The notes: generated from the letters alone by a model not told the origin. A stretch of 48,264 nt of DNA from Candidatus Cloacimonetes bacterium HGW-Cloacimonetes-3 (GCA_002840645.1 PHBO01000017.1:1-48264); one strand, 5' to 3'; positions 26,989-34,783 are shown, numbered from the stretch's first letter. Made by a program: numbers and translations.

Positions 26989-28964
26989 AACACCTGCTGC
27001 TTGTTGCTACTGGTTTATGCTTGGTTTTGGGGCTGGGTGCAGAGCTAATTAGTATCGGCAGCGGGGCTGTGCTGAACCAGGGCTTGCCTATAGAACCGGT
27101 AGCCCGCTACAGCTATTCCCAACAGCTCTTTCTGGCTTCAGAGATAGGGGTGGGCGGCAGCATTGATGCCCTCCACTTTCAGTACAATGTCTCCAGCCAG
27201 CTATTTTTTGCCGGCAACAGGCAGCTAACGATATACCTTGGGCACACATACCGCACCTTTATGCAAAGCTGGGTTCCTGCCGATAGCCTTTTCCCTGTGT
27301 TTAGCGGGATGCTGTCCGAAGCGGATTTCACTTCCGGTTTACCGGGTAGCGGCTGGCTGCAAATAAGCCTTGCCACCCCCTTCCTGTACGACGGCATCCA
27401 CAATCTGGTGCTGGCAGTAGATGAAAACGGCTCGGATTACGGCAGCACGGCAGATGATTTCTTCTGTAGCAACACAGGTGTACAGCGTGCCATCCAATTC
27501 CAAAACATGAACATTAATCCCGATCCCCAAAGCCCTCCCACAACCGGCTTCGCCATCAAAACCCATCGCTCTAACCTGCGCATAAGCATGCAGCCGCAGC
27601 ATTATTACCCCGTGCAACCAAGCCCCGCCGATGCTGCCACAAATGTTCCCATATACCCTGATCTTCACTGGGTAAGCCTTTGTGACAGCTATGCCCTTTG
27701 GTTTGGCACGCGTGCGGATAGCCTTGCGCTGCTTGGCGATAACATCCCGGGACCCATGTGGCAACTGGCAGCGCCCTTGCAGTATAACCGGCAATACTTC
27801 TGGCAGGTAATGGGCTATCACAATGCAGAGACATTTCTATCCCCAATCTGGAGCTTCCAAACCACCGGAGAAGCCATATCCCCTCCTGAAAACCTCAGCG
27901 GCTTTTTCAACGGGCAAGGGGTGCAGCTTTCCTGGCAGGCTCCCCAAACAGGTATAGCCGGCAGCTACAAAGTGTATCGCAACTCTGCGCTCCTAAGTAC
28001 CACTACACAATGCTCCTGCTCCGATGTAAATGTAATAGCAGGCTTCACTTACTACTATCATATTACAGCCATAAACTCATCTTCCACCGAAAGCGGAGCC
28101 TCGAATCTCGTTAGCGTCACCATCCCCAACACTCAGCCGGATATGGTGATCAACCAGGGCTTTGAATCCGTAGCTTCCTTCACATCTATCATTCCCGGCT
28201 GGCAAATCATGGATATGGATGGTTTCAACTCCTGGATATGGAGTAGTTACTCTTTTCCCCACCAGGGCGAAGCTTATGGCTGGCTCTGCTTTTCTCCAAG
28301 TGAAACAACTCCCCCCATACCGGGCTATGCCCCCTATTCCGGTTCTAAAATGCTGATGGCAATGAGCAGCCTGATTCCTCCCAATAACGACTGGCTCATC
28401 AGCCCTGCTGTGCATCTGGGGCAAACGGCAATGCTTACCTTCAAAGCCTGCTCTGCCTCGGCAGATTTCGGATTGGAAAGGCTGAAAGTGCTTGTTTCAA
28501 CTTCCGGTACTACACCGGCTTCCTTCACCGCTATCAACCCCGGAAACTATCTTGCCGTTCCTGCACAGTGGACTGCCTACACCTACGATCTCTTTGCCTA
28601 CTCCGGACAGCGCATCCACCTTGCATGGAACTGTGTTTCTTTGGATGCATTTGCCCTGTTTTTAGATGATATTCAGCTTACCGGTGCCGGTGCCTGGGTG
28701 GGTGTAGAGGATTACATTCTGCCACCTTTGGCTTTTAGCAGCTTTCCCAATCCGGCAAAAAGCAGCTTTAACATCGTTAATAAAAACGGAGATCCCTTCA
28801 CTCTGGAACTATATGATCTCAAGGGACGCACTCTATATACTGGAAAAGATCTATTGGGCTTCAGCAGTACCAATCTATCAGCTCCGCTTCCCTCAGGCAT
28901 CTACTTTATGCGCATTCGCCAAAATGGTAAAAGCTGGGTGCTTAAACAGGTCATTGTTAAATAA
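26985..28964 (+). CDS. Secreted protein with FN3 and choice-of-anchor J-like domains and a T9SS C-terminal sorting domain
   Basis: A 659-residue extracellular or surface protein. The signal peptide occupies about residues 1-20. Residues 20-200 are an unassigned beta-rich domain. Around 295-385 is a fibronectin type III domain (LSWQAPQTGIAGSYKVYRN). Around 390-565 is a choice-of-anchor J or MAM-like jelly roll (NDWLISPAVHLG, LKVLVSTSG). The last 80 residues form a Por/T9SS sorting domain: FPNPAKSSFNI, LYDLKGRTLY and LPSGIYFMRI. That ending implies export by the type IX system. Its start overlaps the ovoA stop, but a functional tie to ovothiol is unproven. Confidence 0.85.
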   Translation: MKHLLLVATGLCLVLGLGAELISIGSGAVLNQGLPIEPVARYSYSQQLFLASEIGVGGSIDALHFQYNVSSQLFFAGNRQLTIYLGHTYRTFMQSWVPADSLFPVFSGMLSEADFTSGLPGSGWLQISLATPFLYDGIHNLVLAVDENGSDYGSTADDFFCSNTGVQRAIQFQNMNINPDPQSPPTTGFAIKTHRSNLRISMQPQHYYPVQPSPADAATNVPIYPDLHWVSLCDSYALWFGTRADSLALLGDNIPGPMWQLAAPLQYNRQYFWQVMGYHNAETFLSPIWSFQTTGEAISPPENLSGFFNGQGVQLSWQAPQTGIAGSYKVYRNSALLSTTTQCSCSDVNVIAGFTYYYHITAINSSSTESGASNLVSVTIPNTQPDMVINQGFESVASFTSIIPGWQIMDMDGFNSWIWSSYSFPHQGEAYGWLCFSPSETTPPIPGYAPYSGSKMLMAMSSLIPPNNDWLISPAVHLGQTAMLTFKACSASADFGLERLKVLVSTSGTTPASFTAINPGNYLAVPAQWTAYTYDLFAYSGQRIHLAWNCVSLDAFALFLDDIQLTGAGAWVGVEDYILPPLAFSSFPNPAKSSFNIVNKNGDPFTLELYDLKGRTLYTGKDLLGFSSTNLSAPLPSGIYFMRIRQNGKSWVLKQVIVK

Positions 28965-28977
28965 ACAAAAACACTTT

Positions 28978-29022
28978 GTCATTCCCGCCTATTTTGTCTT
29001 TCCCGAGCAGTCGGGAATCCAG
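28978..29022. repeat. Degenerate CATTCCCG...CGGGAATCCAG palindromic repeat
   Basis: GTCATTCCCG starts at 28978, and an inner hairpin CCCGA/TCGGG (29002-29015) ends in GGGAATCCAG. It resembles the elements at 37162, 37276 and 30275. Confidence 0.6.
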
Positions 29023-29065
29023 TCTATAAACATTTAACTTCTAACTTTAAACTCCCCAAACCCAG

Positions 29066-29105
29066 TAACAAAAACCCACGGAGAGCCGAAGCCCTCCGTG
29101 AGCAT
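29066..29105 (-). terminator. Terminator of the 29121-29747 gene pair
   Basis: ACGGAG pairs with CTCCGT around an inner loop, and the outer ACCCA/TGGGT extends the stem. On the minus strand a GGTTTTTGTT tract follows, as expected for the end of the two-gene unit transcribed leftwards. Confidence 0.75.
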
Positions 29106-29120
29106 GGGTACTTGTGTGGT

Positions 29121-29282
29121 TTAGCCGATTTGCTTGTCCATCTCACTGAAGAAGATATCCAGGAGGATAGCCACCACCAGTTCGAAAAAGACCTGCTCGT
29201 TCTCTTCGTTGATAAGCGGGATGTTCACCACTTTGTTGATGCGGGTTGCCAGTTCCTTTACCAGAGAAGTGTTGTTTTGCAT
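29121..29282 (-). CDS. Uncharacterised 53-residue protein
   Basis: A small gene reading MQNNTSLVKELATRINKVV... and ending ...FSEMDKQIG. It has a strong GGGGAGG ribosome binding site 5 bases before the ATG. It lies 12 bases after the 150-residue gene on the same strand and is followed by a good terminator. The sequence is amphipathic with a hydrophobic run (VFFELVVAILLDIFF) near residues 33-47, but has no signal peptide. The site, spacing and terminator argue that it is real. I do not recognise the family. Confidence 0.7.
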   Translation of the reverse strand: MQNNTSLVKELATRINKVVNIPLINEENEQVFFELVVAILLDIFFSEMDKQIG

Positions 29283-29294
29283 CACATCCTCCCC

Positions 29295-29747
29295 TTACAT
29301 GTCTGCGGTTAGTTCATCCGCATCAGGCACGTTGGGCAAATAGCCGTTTTCCACTGCATCGGCTATGCTGGCGATATCGCCGCCCAGGGTCTGAAGGTCG
29401 GTGTGAGTAACCGTAGCCAGATCGACGTGCCCTTCATCCAGTTTGGAAAACAGGAACATCATCTTAACAAAGATGGCAAAGGAGGTGGGGGCAAGCTTAC
29501 CCGCCGGCACCAGAGCCTGATACTTTCCGGCATACACCTTCAGGTCGTCCTTGTAACCTGTGGAGCAATCCCCGAATACGTTTGCCAGGTTTTTAATCTT
29601 CGCACCCATACTGGTGTTCTGGGTGGTTGTGCGTGGCATCACATACTTGCGTCCGATGCACAGGCTGCCATTGCGGTAGCTGCCATAGGTCATCTCGTCT
29701 GCGGTACCTGTGTAGGTTTTGATTCCGTACTTAAATCGTACTTTCAT
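29295..29747 (-). CDS. Uncharacterised 150-residue protein
   Basis: The protein starts MKVRFKYGIKTYTG and has a beta-rich first half (TYGSYRNGSLCIGRKYVMPR) and a helical second half rich in Ala and Asp. There is no signal peptide or membrane segment. An AGGAGAAGAA sequence precedes the ATG. With the 53-residue gene downstream it forms a two-gene unit. The basic N-terminus and acidic C-terminus could suit a small structural or nucleic-acid-associated protein, but I cannot assign a function. Confidence 0.65.
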   Translation of the reverse strand: MKVRFKYGIKTYTGTADEMTYGSYRNGSLCIGRKYVMPRTTTQNTSMGAKIKNLANVFGDCSTGYKDDLKVYAGKYQALVPAGKLAPTSFAIFVKMMFLFSKLDEGHVDLATVTHTDLQTLGGDIASIADAVENGYLPNVPDADELTADM

Positions 29748-29818
29748 GTTTCTTCTCCTGTCTGTTTTATGATAGGCATTTTGTTTTTCCGGAAAATCTT
29801 GCCTTCATAGTAGTGTGG

Positions 29819-29855
29819 GGGACAGAATTGGAAATTTGGGACAGATTTTGGATTT
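29819..29855. repeat. 18-19 base tandem duplication
   Basis: GGGACAGAATTGGAAATTT is followed directly by GGGACAGATTTTGGATTT, a diverged second copy. A related GGGGGACAAG occurs near 11602. Function unknown. Confidence 0.6.
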
Positions 29856-29964
29856 ATTTTTAGGGGAGCCCATAAAACACAGGCGGAAAGGTGGGATAAA
29901 TCTATCTATGTTAAGGGCTTAGGGGAGGGGAAAGTTTTTTTTGAGTTCTGGGGGTTTTGGAGTT

Positions 29965-30239
29965 GCATGCGTCTCGCATGCACTGGGAAAGCAGGCATCT
30001 TGCCTGTGTGGGTGAGAAAGTTAGCCGTTTTAACTGTTACATTGGAAGGAGAGAGGAGTGATGCGCGTAGTTATGAGAAAGGCGTAAAATGTGACGATTG
30101 CTGTACAGAGGCGTAGTCGTGACGACTACAGAACCAGTGCATTCGAGGACGCATGCAATTCCAATGCGGGGGTTGGCACCACCGGATTCATCCGGTTTTA
30201 AAACCTGCTTAACCTGCCTTTATGCCAGATAAATCTGGC
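29965..30239. repeat. Series of 6-7 bp perfect hairpins with 2-3 base loops
   Basis: The pairs are GCATGCG/CGCATGC (29965-29981, loop TCT), CAGGCA/TGCCTG (29992-30006, loop TCT), GTAGTCG/CGACTAC (30113-30129, loop TGA), ACCGGAT/ATCCGGT (30181-30196, loop TC) and GCCAGAT/ATCTGGC (30224-30239, loop AA). A weaker one (GACT/AGTC) follows at 30250. None has a U-tract. Confidence 0.65.
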
Positions 30240-30454
30240 GTTTCCGACCGACTGAAGTCTGTGTTCCAACACCTTGTCATTCCAGACTTGAACCGGAATC
30301 CAACATCAAAACTACCATAGAATGATGCGTGTAAAGTCGAATGGCTTTCACCCTATTGAATAACATAATGCCACTGAAAACGATAACCTTTCACATTAAT
30401 CCCACAGTAGCATTTCATTTGTCTATTGCATCCATTGTTAACACAGTCATAAGA

Positions 30455-31210
30455 CTACGACTGTGACGAAATCTCTTTGTAAGAAGCTATATCTAAGTTC
30501 GAAAGATACCTTAAGAACTTCTTAGACATAGGATGATAAGTAGCTATTGTCAATCCTCCAGCAAAGAAACCGCCCACTATAGGTACTGCTTTCCCAACCA
30601 ACTTCCCAAAACCCTCTTTTGTTAACTTTATGCCGATCCACTTAGCTATTTGCTTCGCTAGATTATAAAAGCCGAACTTCGTCAAGGCTAACTTAGGTAA
30701 TCGACGAGCTAACTCGTCCGCCAGCTTCTTGGAAAGTAGTTTCACGGCTGTCTCAGCTTGATGAGAACCAAACATAACACCTATGAAAACAATTAGCCTG
30801 CTCATAGTCTCATCATCAAGGTTGTCTTGATCAATCTCAAAATCTGGCCATCCCATAAGATATGCAAGTTTTTGAATGATTACTAAAACATGGAAGTAGT
30901 ATTGTGCTAAATCAGCTGGTATAGTGCCCGGAGCATATGGTAGTCCCGGTAGACCTAGACCGAAAGAGATTAAAGACACTTTTAGAGTGTGGAGTTTTAT
31001 TGAGCTTCTTGCTAGTTTTATTCTGAGGTTTAAATCGACTTTTCGCACTTCTACTGGATCTTTGACAATTACACGTAGAGTTGATAAAGTAAGACGTTTT
31101 GATAACTGGTTGTACAAGAAATCATCCCTTTTCACAACAACACCTGGCATTTTCATGGCAATCATTAGAGCTTTGTAAAACAGATTGTGTTTAATTACTT
31201 CGTTTGTCAT
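30455..31210 (-). CDS. EcsC-like family protein, last gene of the TIR operon
   Basis: A 251-residue protein. It shows KALMIAMKMPGVVVKRDDFL at the start, GLPGLPYAPGTIPADLAQYYFHVLVIIQKLAYLMGWPD in the middle, and a glycine-rich VPIVGGFFAGGLTIATYHPMSKKF near the end, a pattern I associate with EcsC-related proteins. Two hydrophobic stretches could touch a membrane. The ATG at 31210 has an AAGGAAA site and overlaps the preceding gene by 20 bases. Its role in the island is unknown; EcsC-type proteins do occur beside defence genes. Confidence 0.5.
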   Translation of the reverse strand: MTNEVIKHNLFYKALMIAMKMPGVVVKRDDFLYNQLSKRLTLSTLRVIVKDPVEVRKVDLNLRIKLARSSIKLHTLKVSLISFGLGLPGLPYAPGTIPADLAQYYFHVLVIIQKLAYLMGWPDFEIDQDNLDDETMSRLIVFIGVMFGSHQAETAVKLLSKKLADELARRLPKLALTKFGFYNLAKQIAKWIGIKLTKEGFGKLVGKAVPIVGGFFAGGLTIATYHPMSKKFLRYLSNLDIASYKEISSQS

Positions 31211-31685
31211 CAAGATTTTCCTTATTATTTAGAGATAGAATTAGGTCAATATACTGAGGAGAGAATGTTAACTCATTAATCTCTAGTCTACTCAGCGCAT
31301 GAGTTAGTGTATTGCTATGGTATTTTTTTAACAGTCTAAGTATATCAATTTCAATCATATTACCTTCGATTGAGAAAACTGCGATTTTTCTTTTACTCAA
31401 GAGATTTAAGATTTTGTCGCTGATTCCTCTAGTTCTAAAAGACAAATTGCATTTTTCAACGGAAGCAGTGTATGAAACATACTCAAGGTCAATACTCACG
31501 GGTATAGATAGTTTCTTGGAAACCCCATAATAAACCGTTAACTTAACACGATCATCTGAGCTTTTAACAATTAGGTCGACCACCCCTTTCATTTCAAAAC
31601 TAAGTAAAAAATCAGATACCATACTATCAGTGATCCGCAGTTTTAATTGTGATTCAAAAGGATGTTTTAAGATTAATTCTATCAT
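31191..31685 (-). CDS. Uncharacterised 164-residue protein in the TIR operon
   Basis: The protein begins MIELILKHPFESQLKLRI. It alternates short strands (VVDLIVKSSDDRVKLTVYYG, SIPVSIDLEYVSYTASVEKC) with a helical C-terminal third (EIDILRLLKKYHSNTLTHALSRL). It has no signal peptide, membrane segment or recognised motif. It lies 82 bases after the TIR gene and overlaps the EcsC-like gene. AT-rich codon use matches the island. Confidence 0.55.
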   Translation of the reverse strand: MIELILKHPFESQLKLRITDSMVSDFLLSFEMKGVVDLIVKSSDDRVKLTVYYGVSKKLSIPVSIDLEYVSYTASVEKCNLSFRTRGISDKILNLLSKRKIAVFSIEGNMIEIDILRLLKKYHSNTLTHALSRLEINELTFSPQYIDLILSLNNKENLDDKRSN

Positions 31686-31767
31686 ACTCTTTTTATCCTA
31701 TATCAGGTTTTCTTACTTACCAACCTTCACTTTTACACAGAACTAGATCGCATTGCTGCACTGTGTA

Positions 31768-32274
31768 CTATAACTCAAAACCCTTATATATCTGTTCAGG
31801 TAGATGATACTGACCTGTCTTTCCCAAAGACCTTTGTTTGCTTATGAATTCAAATGTCCACTCATTTAGGGAATGTTTAATTGGCTTCATTCCGAACTTT
31901 ATATGCAATGCTATATGTTTTTGAAGGATTGGTGGGCATAAATTAGTGTCCATTTCTTTCTTTCCATTTAAATTTGCACAGATTATTGGTATATCCATTT
32001 CTATTGCAGTTTCAATTTCCCACCTAACAAATTTGTGGAGATTTTTAGTATGCTCTCCTATTAGCAAAACGACGGATTTTGTATTGTTCAATCGTTCTCT
32101 TAGCCTTCTTTTAATTGTGTCTTCGGAACTAGTTTCCATGAGATTATTAAGATCATGGGCATTATGAAAATCGAAATCAATCTTATCGTGTTCTTTCCAA
32201 GCTTTCATGATAAGGTAATAATGCATATCATTATCTGCATCAAAAGCAACGTATGTTTTGTTACGGTAAGACAT
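31768..32274 (-). CDS. ThsB-like TIR-domain protein (Thoeris family, DUF1863-type)
   Basis: A 168-residue protein with the short TIR-like fold of Thoeris ThsB. It has a first strand KTYVAFDADNDMHYY, the helix LIMKAWKEHDKIDFDFHNAHDLNN, TIKRRLRERLNNTKSVVLLIGEHT, and FVRWEIETAIEMDIPIICANLNG. Glu86 in VRWEIE is the likely catalytic residue. In Thoeris, ThsB senses infection and makes a cyclic or conjugated ADP-ribose signal that activates ThsA. The ATG directly follows the membrane-protein stop (TAAATG) with an AGAGG site, so the two are translated together. No SIR2-SLOG or macro-domain ThsA is adjacent. Confidence 0.82.
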   Translation of the reverse strand: MSYRNKTYVAFDADNDMHYYLIMKAWKEHDKIDFDFHNAHDLNNLMETSSEDTIKRRLRERLNNTKSVVLLIGEHTKNLHKFVRWEIETAIEMDIPIICANLNGKKEMDTNLCPPILQKHIALHIKFGMKPIKHSLNEWTFEFISKQRSLGKTGQYHLPEQIYKGFEL

Positions 32275-32970
32275 TTAATCCTCTTTAGCGGGTTTTGGTA
32301 TTGATTGGCTTAAAATAATCACTAAAAAGATGAAAGAAACTATCTGCTGAGATGTTTGTAAATATAGTCCGAATGCATTAACTACCGATAGAGAAGAAGA
32401 TAATAGAAATGTGTTTGAAATGCTATACTGTAACACACTGTACAAACTCGCAGGAGTCCCGTTTTCCCATAGAATGTACCTAGCAAGTCCGTTCCCCAAA
32501 AGATAAGTATAACATAGAATATTAAATACAATAGCTAACATAAGGTTGGCAAATCTTCTTGTCTGCCAGTGAGAACAACTATCAGAGGGTTTCCTCCAAA
32601 CATGGTGATAAAAGTAAGTAAACACGTTCATGATGAGCAAATATATGACTATCTTTAGAATGATCGCATTGTCTGGCATAAGCATAAACAGAATCAAGAA
32701 GACAAACTTCACAACTACAAATATATCTATCGCCCAATTGTATGCAGCTTTTCTACTGATGTCCTTCATGATGAATTTGCATAATTGGTAAAAAATGAAT
32801 TTGAACCACTCAACAAAGTTGATTAACCAAAGTAAGTTAACTACCCCAGAGAAGATAATGTATATAAAACCGTATTCAGAACGTTTCTTATATTCCTCAC
32901 TCAGCTTATCAAACACTTCGGCAATGGTATTGATGATCTTCGTATGTGTGGATGTTTTTTTCATCTTCAT
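32275..32970 (-). CDS. Multi-pass membrane protein, candidate effector of the TIR operon
   Basis: A 231-residue protein. A short cytosolic N-terminus precedes hydrophobic segments near residues 33-55, 78-98, 101-120, 141-162 and 208-223. The stretch 177-205 between the last two, SLYSVLQYSISNTFLLSSSL and following, could be a re-entrant loop like that of two-helix ion-channel pores, but no TxGYG filter is present. It begins inside the stop of the Zn-ribbon gene (ATGA) and ends against the TIR gene. That position suggests a membrane-damaging or channel effector controlled by a TIR-made nucleotide (inference). No ligand-binding domain is recognisable. Confidence 0.65.
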   Translation of the reverse strand: MKMKKTSTHTKIINTIAEVFDKLSEEYKKRSEYGFIYIIFSGVVNLLWLINFVEWFKFIFYQLCKFIMKDISRKAAYNWAIDIFVVVKFVFLILFMLMPDNAIILKIVIYLLIMNVFTYFYHHVWRKPSDSCSHWQTRRFANLMLAIVFNILCYTYLLGNGLARYILWENGTPASLYSVLQYSISNTFLLSSSLSVVNAFGLYLQTSQQIVSFIFLVIILSQSIPKPAKED

Positions 32971-33971
32971 ATCTTTTTGGAAAGCCCCATGGCTTCGATG
33001 CGGTTAATTAATCGCTGTTTCAAGTCCGCTTCATCTTTCCATAGGATGTGTTTAATATGACTTGTATCAAACTTCATATCTTCTTCTGTTCTATCTTCAC
33101 GACAAGTGAGAATCACAGGAATCCCAAGCCCATAAGCAAAGCCAGCTTCATAATAGACATTTTGGCTAGCATCCGTAACATCTGCAATAACAAATCTACT
33201 TTTCCGAATGCCGGCTATTATAACATCCGTAATGCTATTACCATGTTCATCATCCAGCGTTACATACGGAATAAGCCCACATTCAGATACTGCCGGAGCT
33301 ATAGCAGTGTCATAGATTTGCTTCATGGTTCCTCCTGTATCAAAATGAAAGGCTACAAATACTTGATTTGAATATGGGCTTTGTTCTTTTAGTTCCTGTT
33401 CTTTTTCCCACCCTTTCATTGTAAGCATTAATAACTCATCTGTTAGATGGAGTTTCCCTCCATTATCCATAATGGGATCGTCATTTTTACCCCGACCCTT
33501 AATATAACCTAACTCATAAGCGGATTTAATTATAAAACAAAAATCGGATTCATTCTTAGCGAAACAAATTGGATAGTCTTTGGAAGCATCAAATCGCACG
33601 AATTCAGATAATGAGGGTTGCTTGCTCGCGATATACTCAATTAACATATAAACTTGATCAAATGGTGTGGAAGGTAAAAAAAAGCCCTCCCTAAGATCGT
33701 CAATTGTTTGAACAATCTTTATGGTTTTACTGCCAGTATGTTCTCTGATCAATGAATGTTGTCTTAAATACCCAAGAAATTCTTGTTTACTGATTTGACC
33801 TGTTTCTAAGTTGTCAAATACCAAAGATCTGTTGATGTAAACAAGTCCACAGCATAGGCAATCCCCATGAAAGCATATTACAGGTTGTTCATGGCCATGA
33901 TTGGTCTGTACTGGAACAATTTTGATATCACAATCTGGTCTCCCACAAATTGGGCATTGTTTTTCTATCAT
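32967..33971 (-). CDS. Zinc-ribbon protein with nucleoside 2-deoxyribosyltransferase/TIR-like domain
   Basis: A 334-residue protein. The N-terminal cysteines (C6, C9, C14, C33, C38, C40, C41) form one or two zinc ribbons (CPICGRPDC, CFHGDCLCCG). A middle helical region (about 50-195) is unassigned. The C-terminal domain (about 200-334) resembles nucleoside 2-deoxyribosyltransferases and the related TIR fold: VFVAFHFDTGGTMKQIYDTAI, SRFVIADVTDASQNVYYEAGFAYGLGIPVILT. Glu275 in YYEAG is the expected catalytic glutamate. It may cleave a nucleoside or NAD-like molecule or bind a nucleotide signal. It is the first gene of the five-gene operon; the hsdS remnant lies just upstream. Confidence 0.72.
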   Translation of the reverse strand: MIEKQCPICGRPDCDIKIVPVQTNHGHEQPVICFHGDCLCCGLVYINRSLVFDNLETGQISKQEFLGYLRQHSLIREHTGSKTIKIVQTIDDLREGFFLPSTPFDQVYMLIEYIASKQPSLSEFVRFDASKDYPICFAKNESDFCFIIKSAYELGYIKGRGKNDDPIMDNGGKLHLTDELLMLTMKGWEKEQELKEQSPYSNQVFVAFHFDTGGTMKQIYDTAIAPAVSECGLIPYVTLDDEHGNSITDVIIAGIRKSRFVIADVTDASQNVYYEAGFAYGLGIPVILTCREDRTEEDMKFDTSHIKHILWKDEADLKQRLINRIEAMGLSKKI

Positions 33972-33983
33972 ATATACTCCTTA

Positions 33984-34175
33984 TCAACTCCACATCATAT
34001 CTATTCGCTCTTTGATTTTCAACTCGTAGTACGTAATTAGCTGTACGGACACACCAACCAGCTTTTGTTCGTGCTCTATTCGTTCTACTATCGCTTTTTG
34101 CGTTTGGTAGTCTGGTACCGGTATTCTAAACTGTTTGATTTCTACTAAATGCAAGTTAGTTACAGTTCCAGATTT
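33984..34175 (-). pseudogene. Fragment of type I restriction specificity subunit (hsdS C-terminus)
   Basis: About 63 codons in one frame end with TGA at 33984. The frame reads SGTVTNLHLVEIKQFRIPVP, then DYQTQKAIVERIEHEQKLV and YYELKIKERIDMMWS. This is the end of the second target-recognition domain and the conserved C-terminal helix of HsdS or an HsdM-HsdS fusion. There is no start codon context, and the upstream part is missing. It overlaps the end of the hsdR fragment in a different frame, marking a deletion joint near 34175. Confidence 0.8.
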
Positions 34176-34626
34176 TTAAATGGGCTTGCGCTTGTTTGGA
34201 AGTAAGTGGTTTGGCTTTCGTGGTATTGGACAAGCGCTTAAGGTCATTTTGGGTAGGGAACTTGATAATCAACTGTTCTGAGCTATGGTTTAAGTCCCAT
34301 AGATAGTGGGTTTCCCCATAGCTCATAATCACGTGCTTACATCTTTTAGCGATGGCATATTTCTCTGCTTGGTATTTGCCATCTAGAGGGTCTTTATCAT
34401 GTGATTTAGCTTCTAATACGGCAAGTGGGAAGCCTTTAGTATCTAAGAGCAAGTAATCGATGAAGCCTTTGGAGGCGGTCTCATAATCGTCCCCGATAGC
34501 AGATAAATCAACTGCGCCTTCTACAACTACGTTTGCCCTTCCGGTTATGTCGTCCAGAAGTATCCATCCAGCTTCTTTTAGCAAATCGTTAATATGTAAT
34601 CTTGCATTGGCTTCCTTAGATGCCAT
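34156..34626 (-). pseudogene. Fragment of type I restriction endonuclease (hsdR N-terminus)
   Basis: This frame gives 156 residues of the HSDR_N nuclease domain: HINDLLKEAGW, then GFIDYLLLDTKGFPLAVLEAKSH (the D and ExK of the PD-(D/E)xK site), and DGKYQAEKYAIAKRCKHVIMSYGETHYLWDL. A full HsdR has a further 600 or more residues with a DEAD helicase, all absent. The last few residues run into the hsdS remnant out of frame. The fragment could still be expressed, since a start and a GGGAT-like site remain, but the protein would lack its motor. Confidence 0.85.
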
Positions 34627-34783
34627 CTCGTAAATCCCTTGTAGTAAACAACATGATTGCTTCTTCCACCTATCCCTATCTGCATGATTTTCTTATATTT
34701 TCAACTAAATAAGTAAAGCTTATCTGTCAATTTAAATCTATCTGTTGGTTTAATTGCTGCCCTTGCTTGTTTCATTCCGGGAT

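Larger units (their letters stand above)
29748..30454. other. 700-base intergenic region rich in short hairpins
   Basis: No gene is supported here. It contains a tandem pair (29819-29855), a set of 6-7 bp hairpins (29965-30239), and a degenerate CATTCC/GGAATCC element (30275-30304). It separates the 29 kb unit from the AT-rich island, and base composition falls to AT-rich from about 30330 leftward gene ends onward. Confidence 0.6.

Noticed and set aside
28978-29022. CATTCCCG...GGGAATCCAG element considered as the terminator of the T9SS gene
   Set aside because: No U-tract follows the stem, and the same element occurs elsewhere unrelated to gene ends.
34156-34626. 156-residue protein considered as an intact small nuclease
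   Set aside because: It matches only the N-terminal domain of HsdR and runs out of frame into an hsdS fragment, so a truncated remnant is the better reading.
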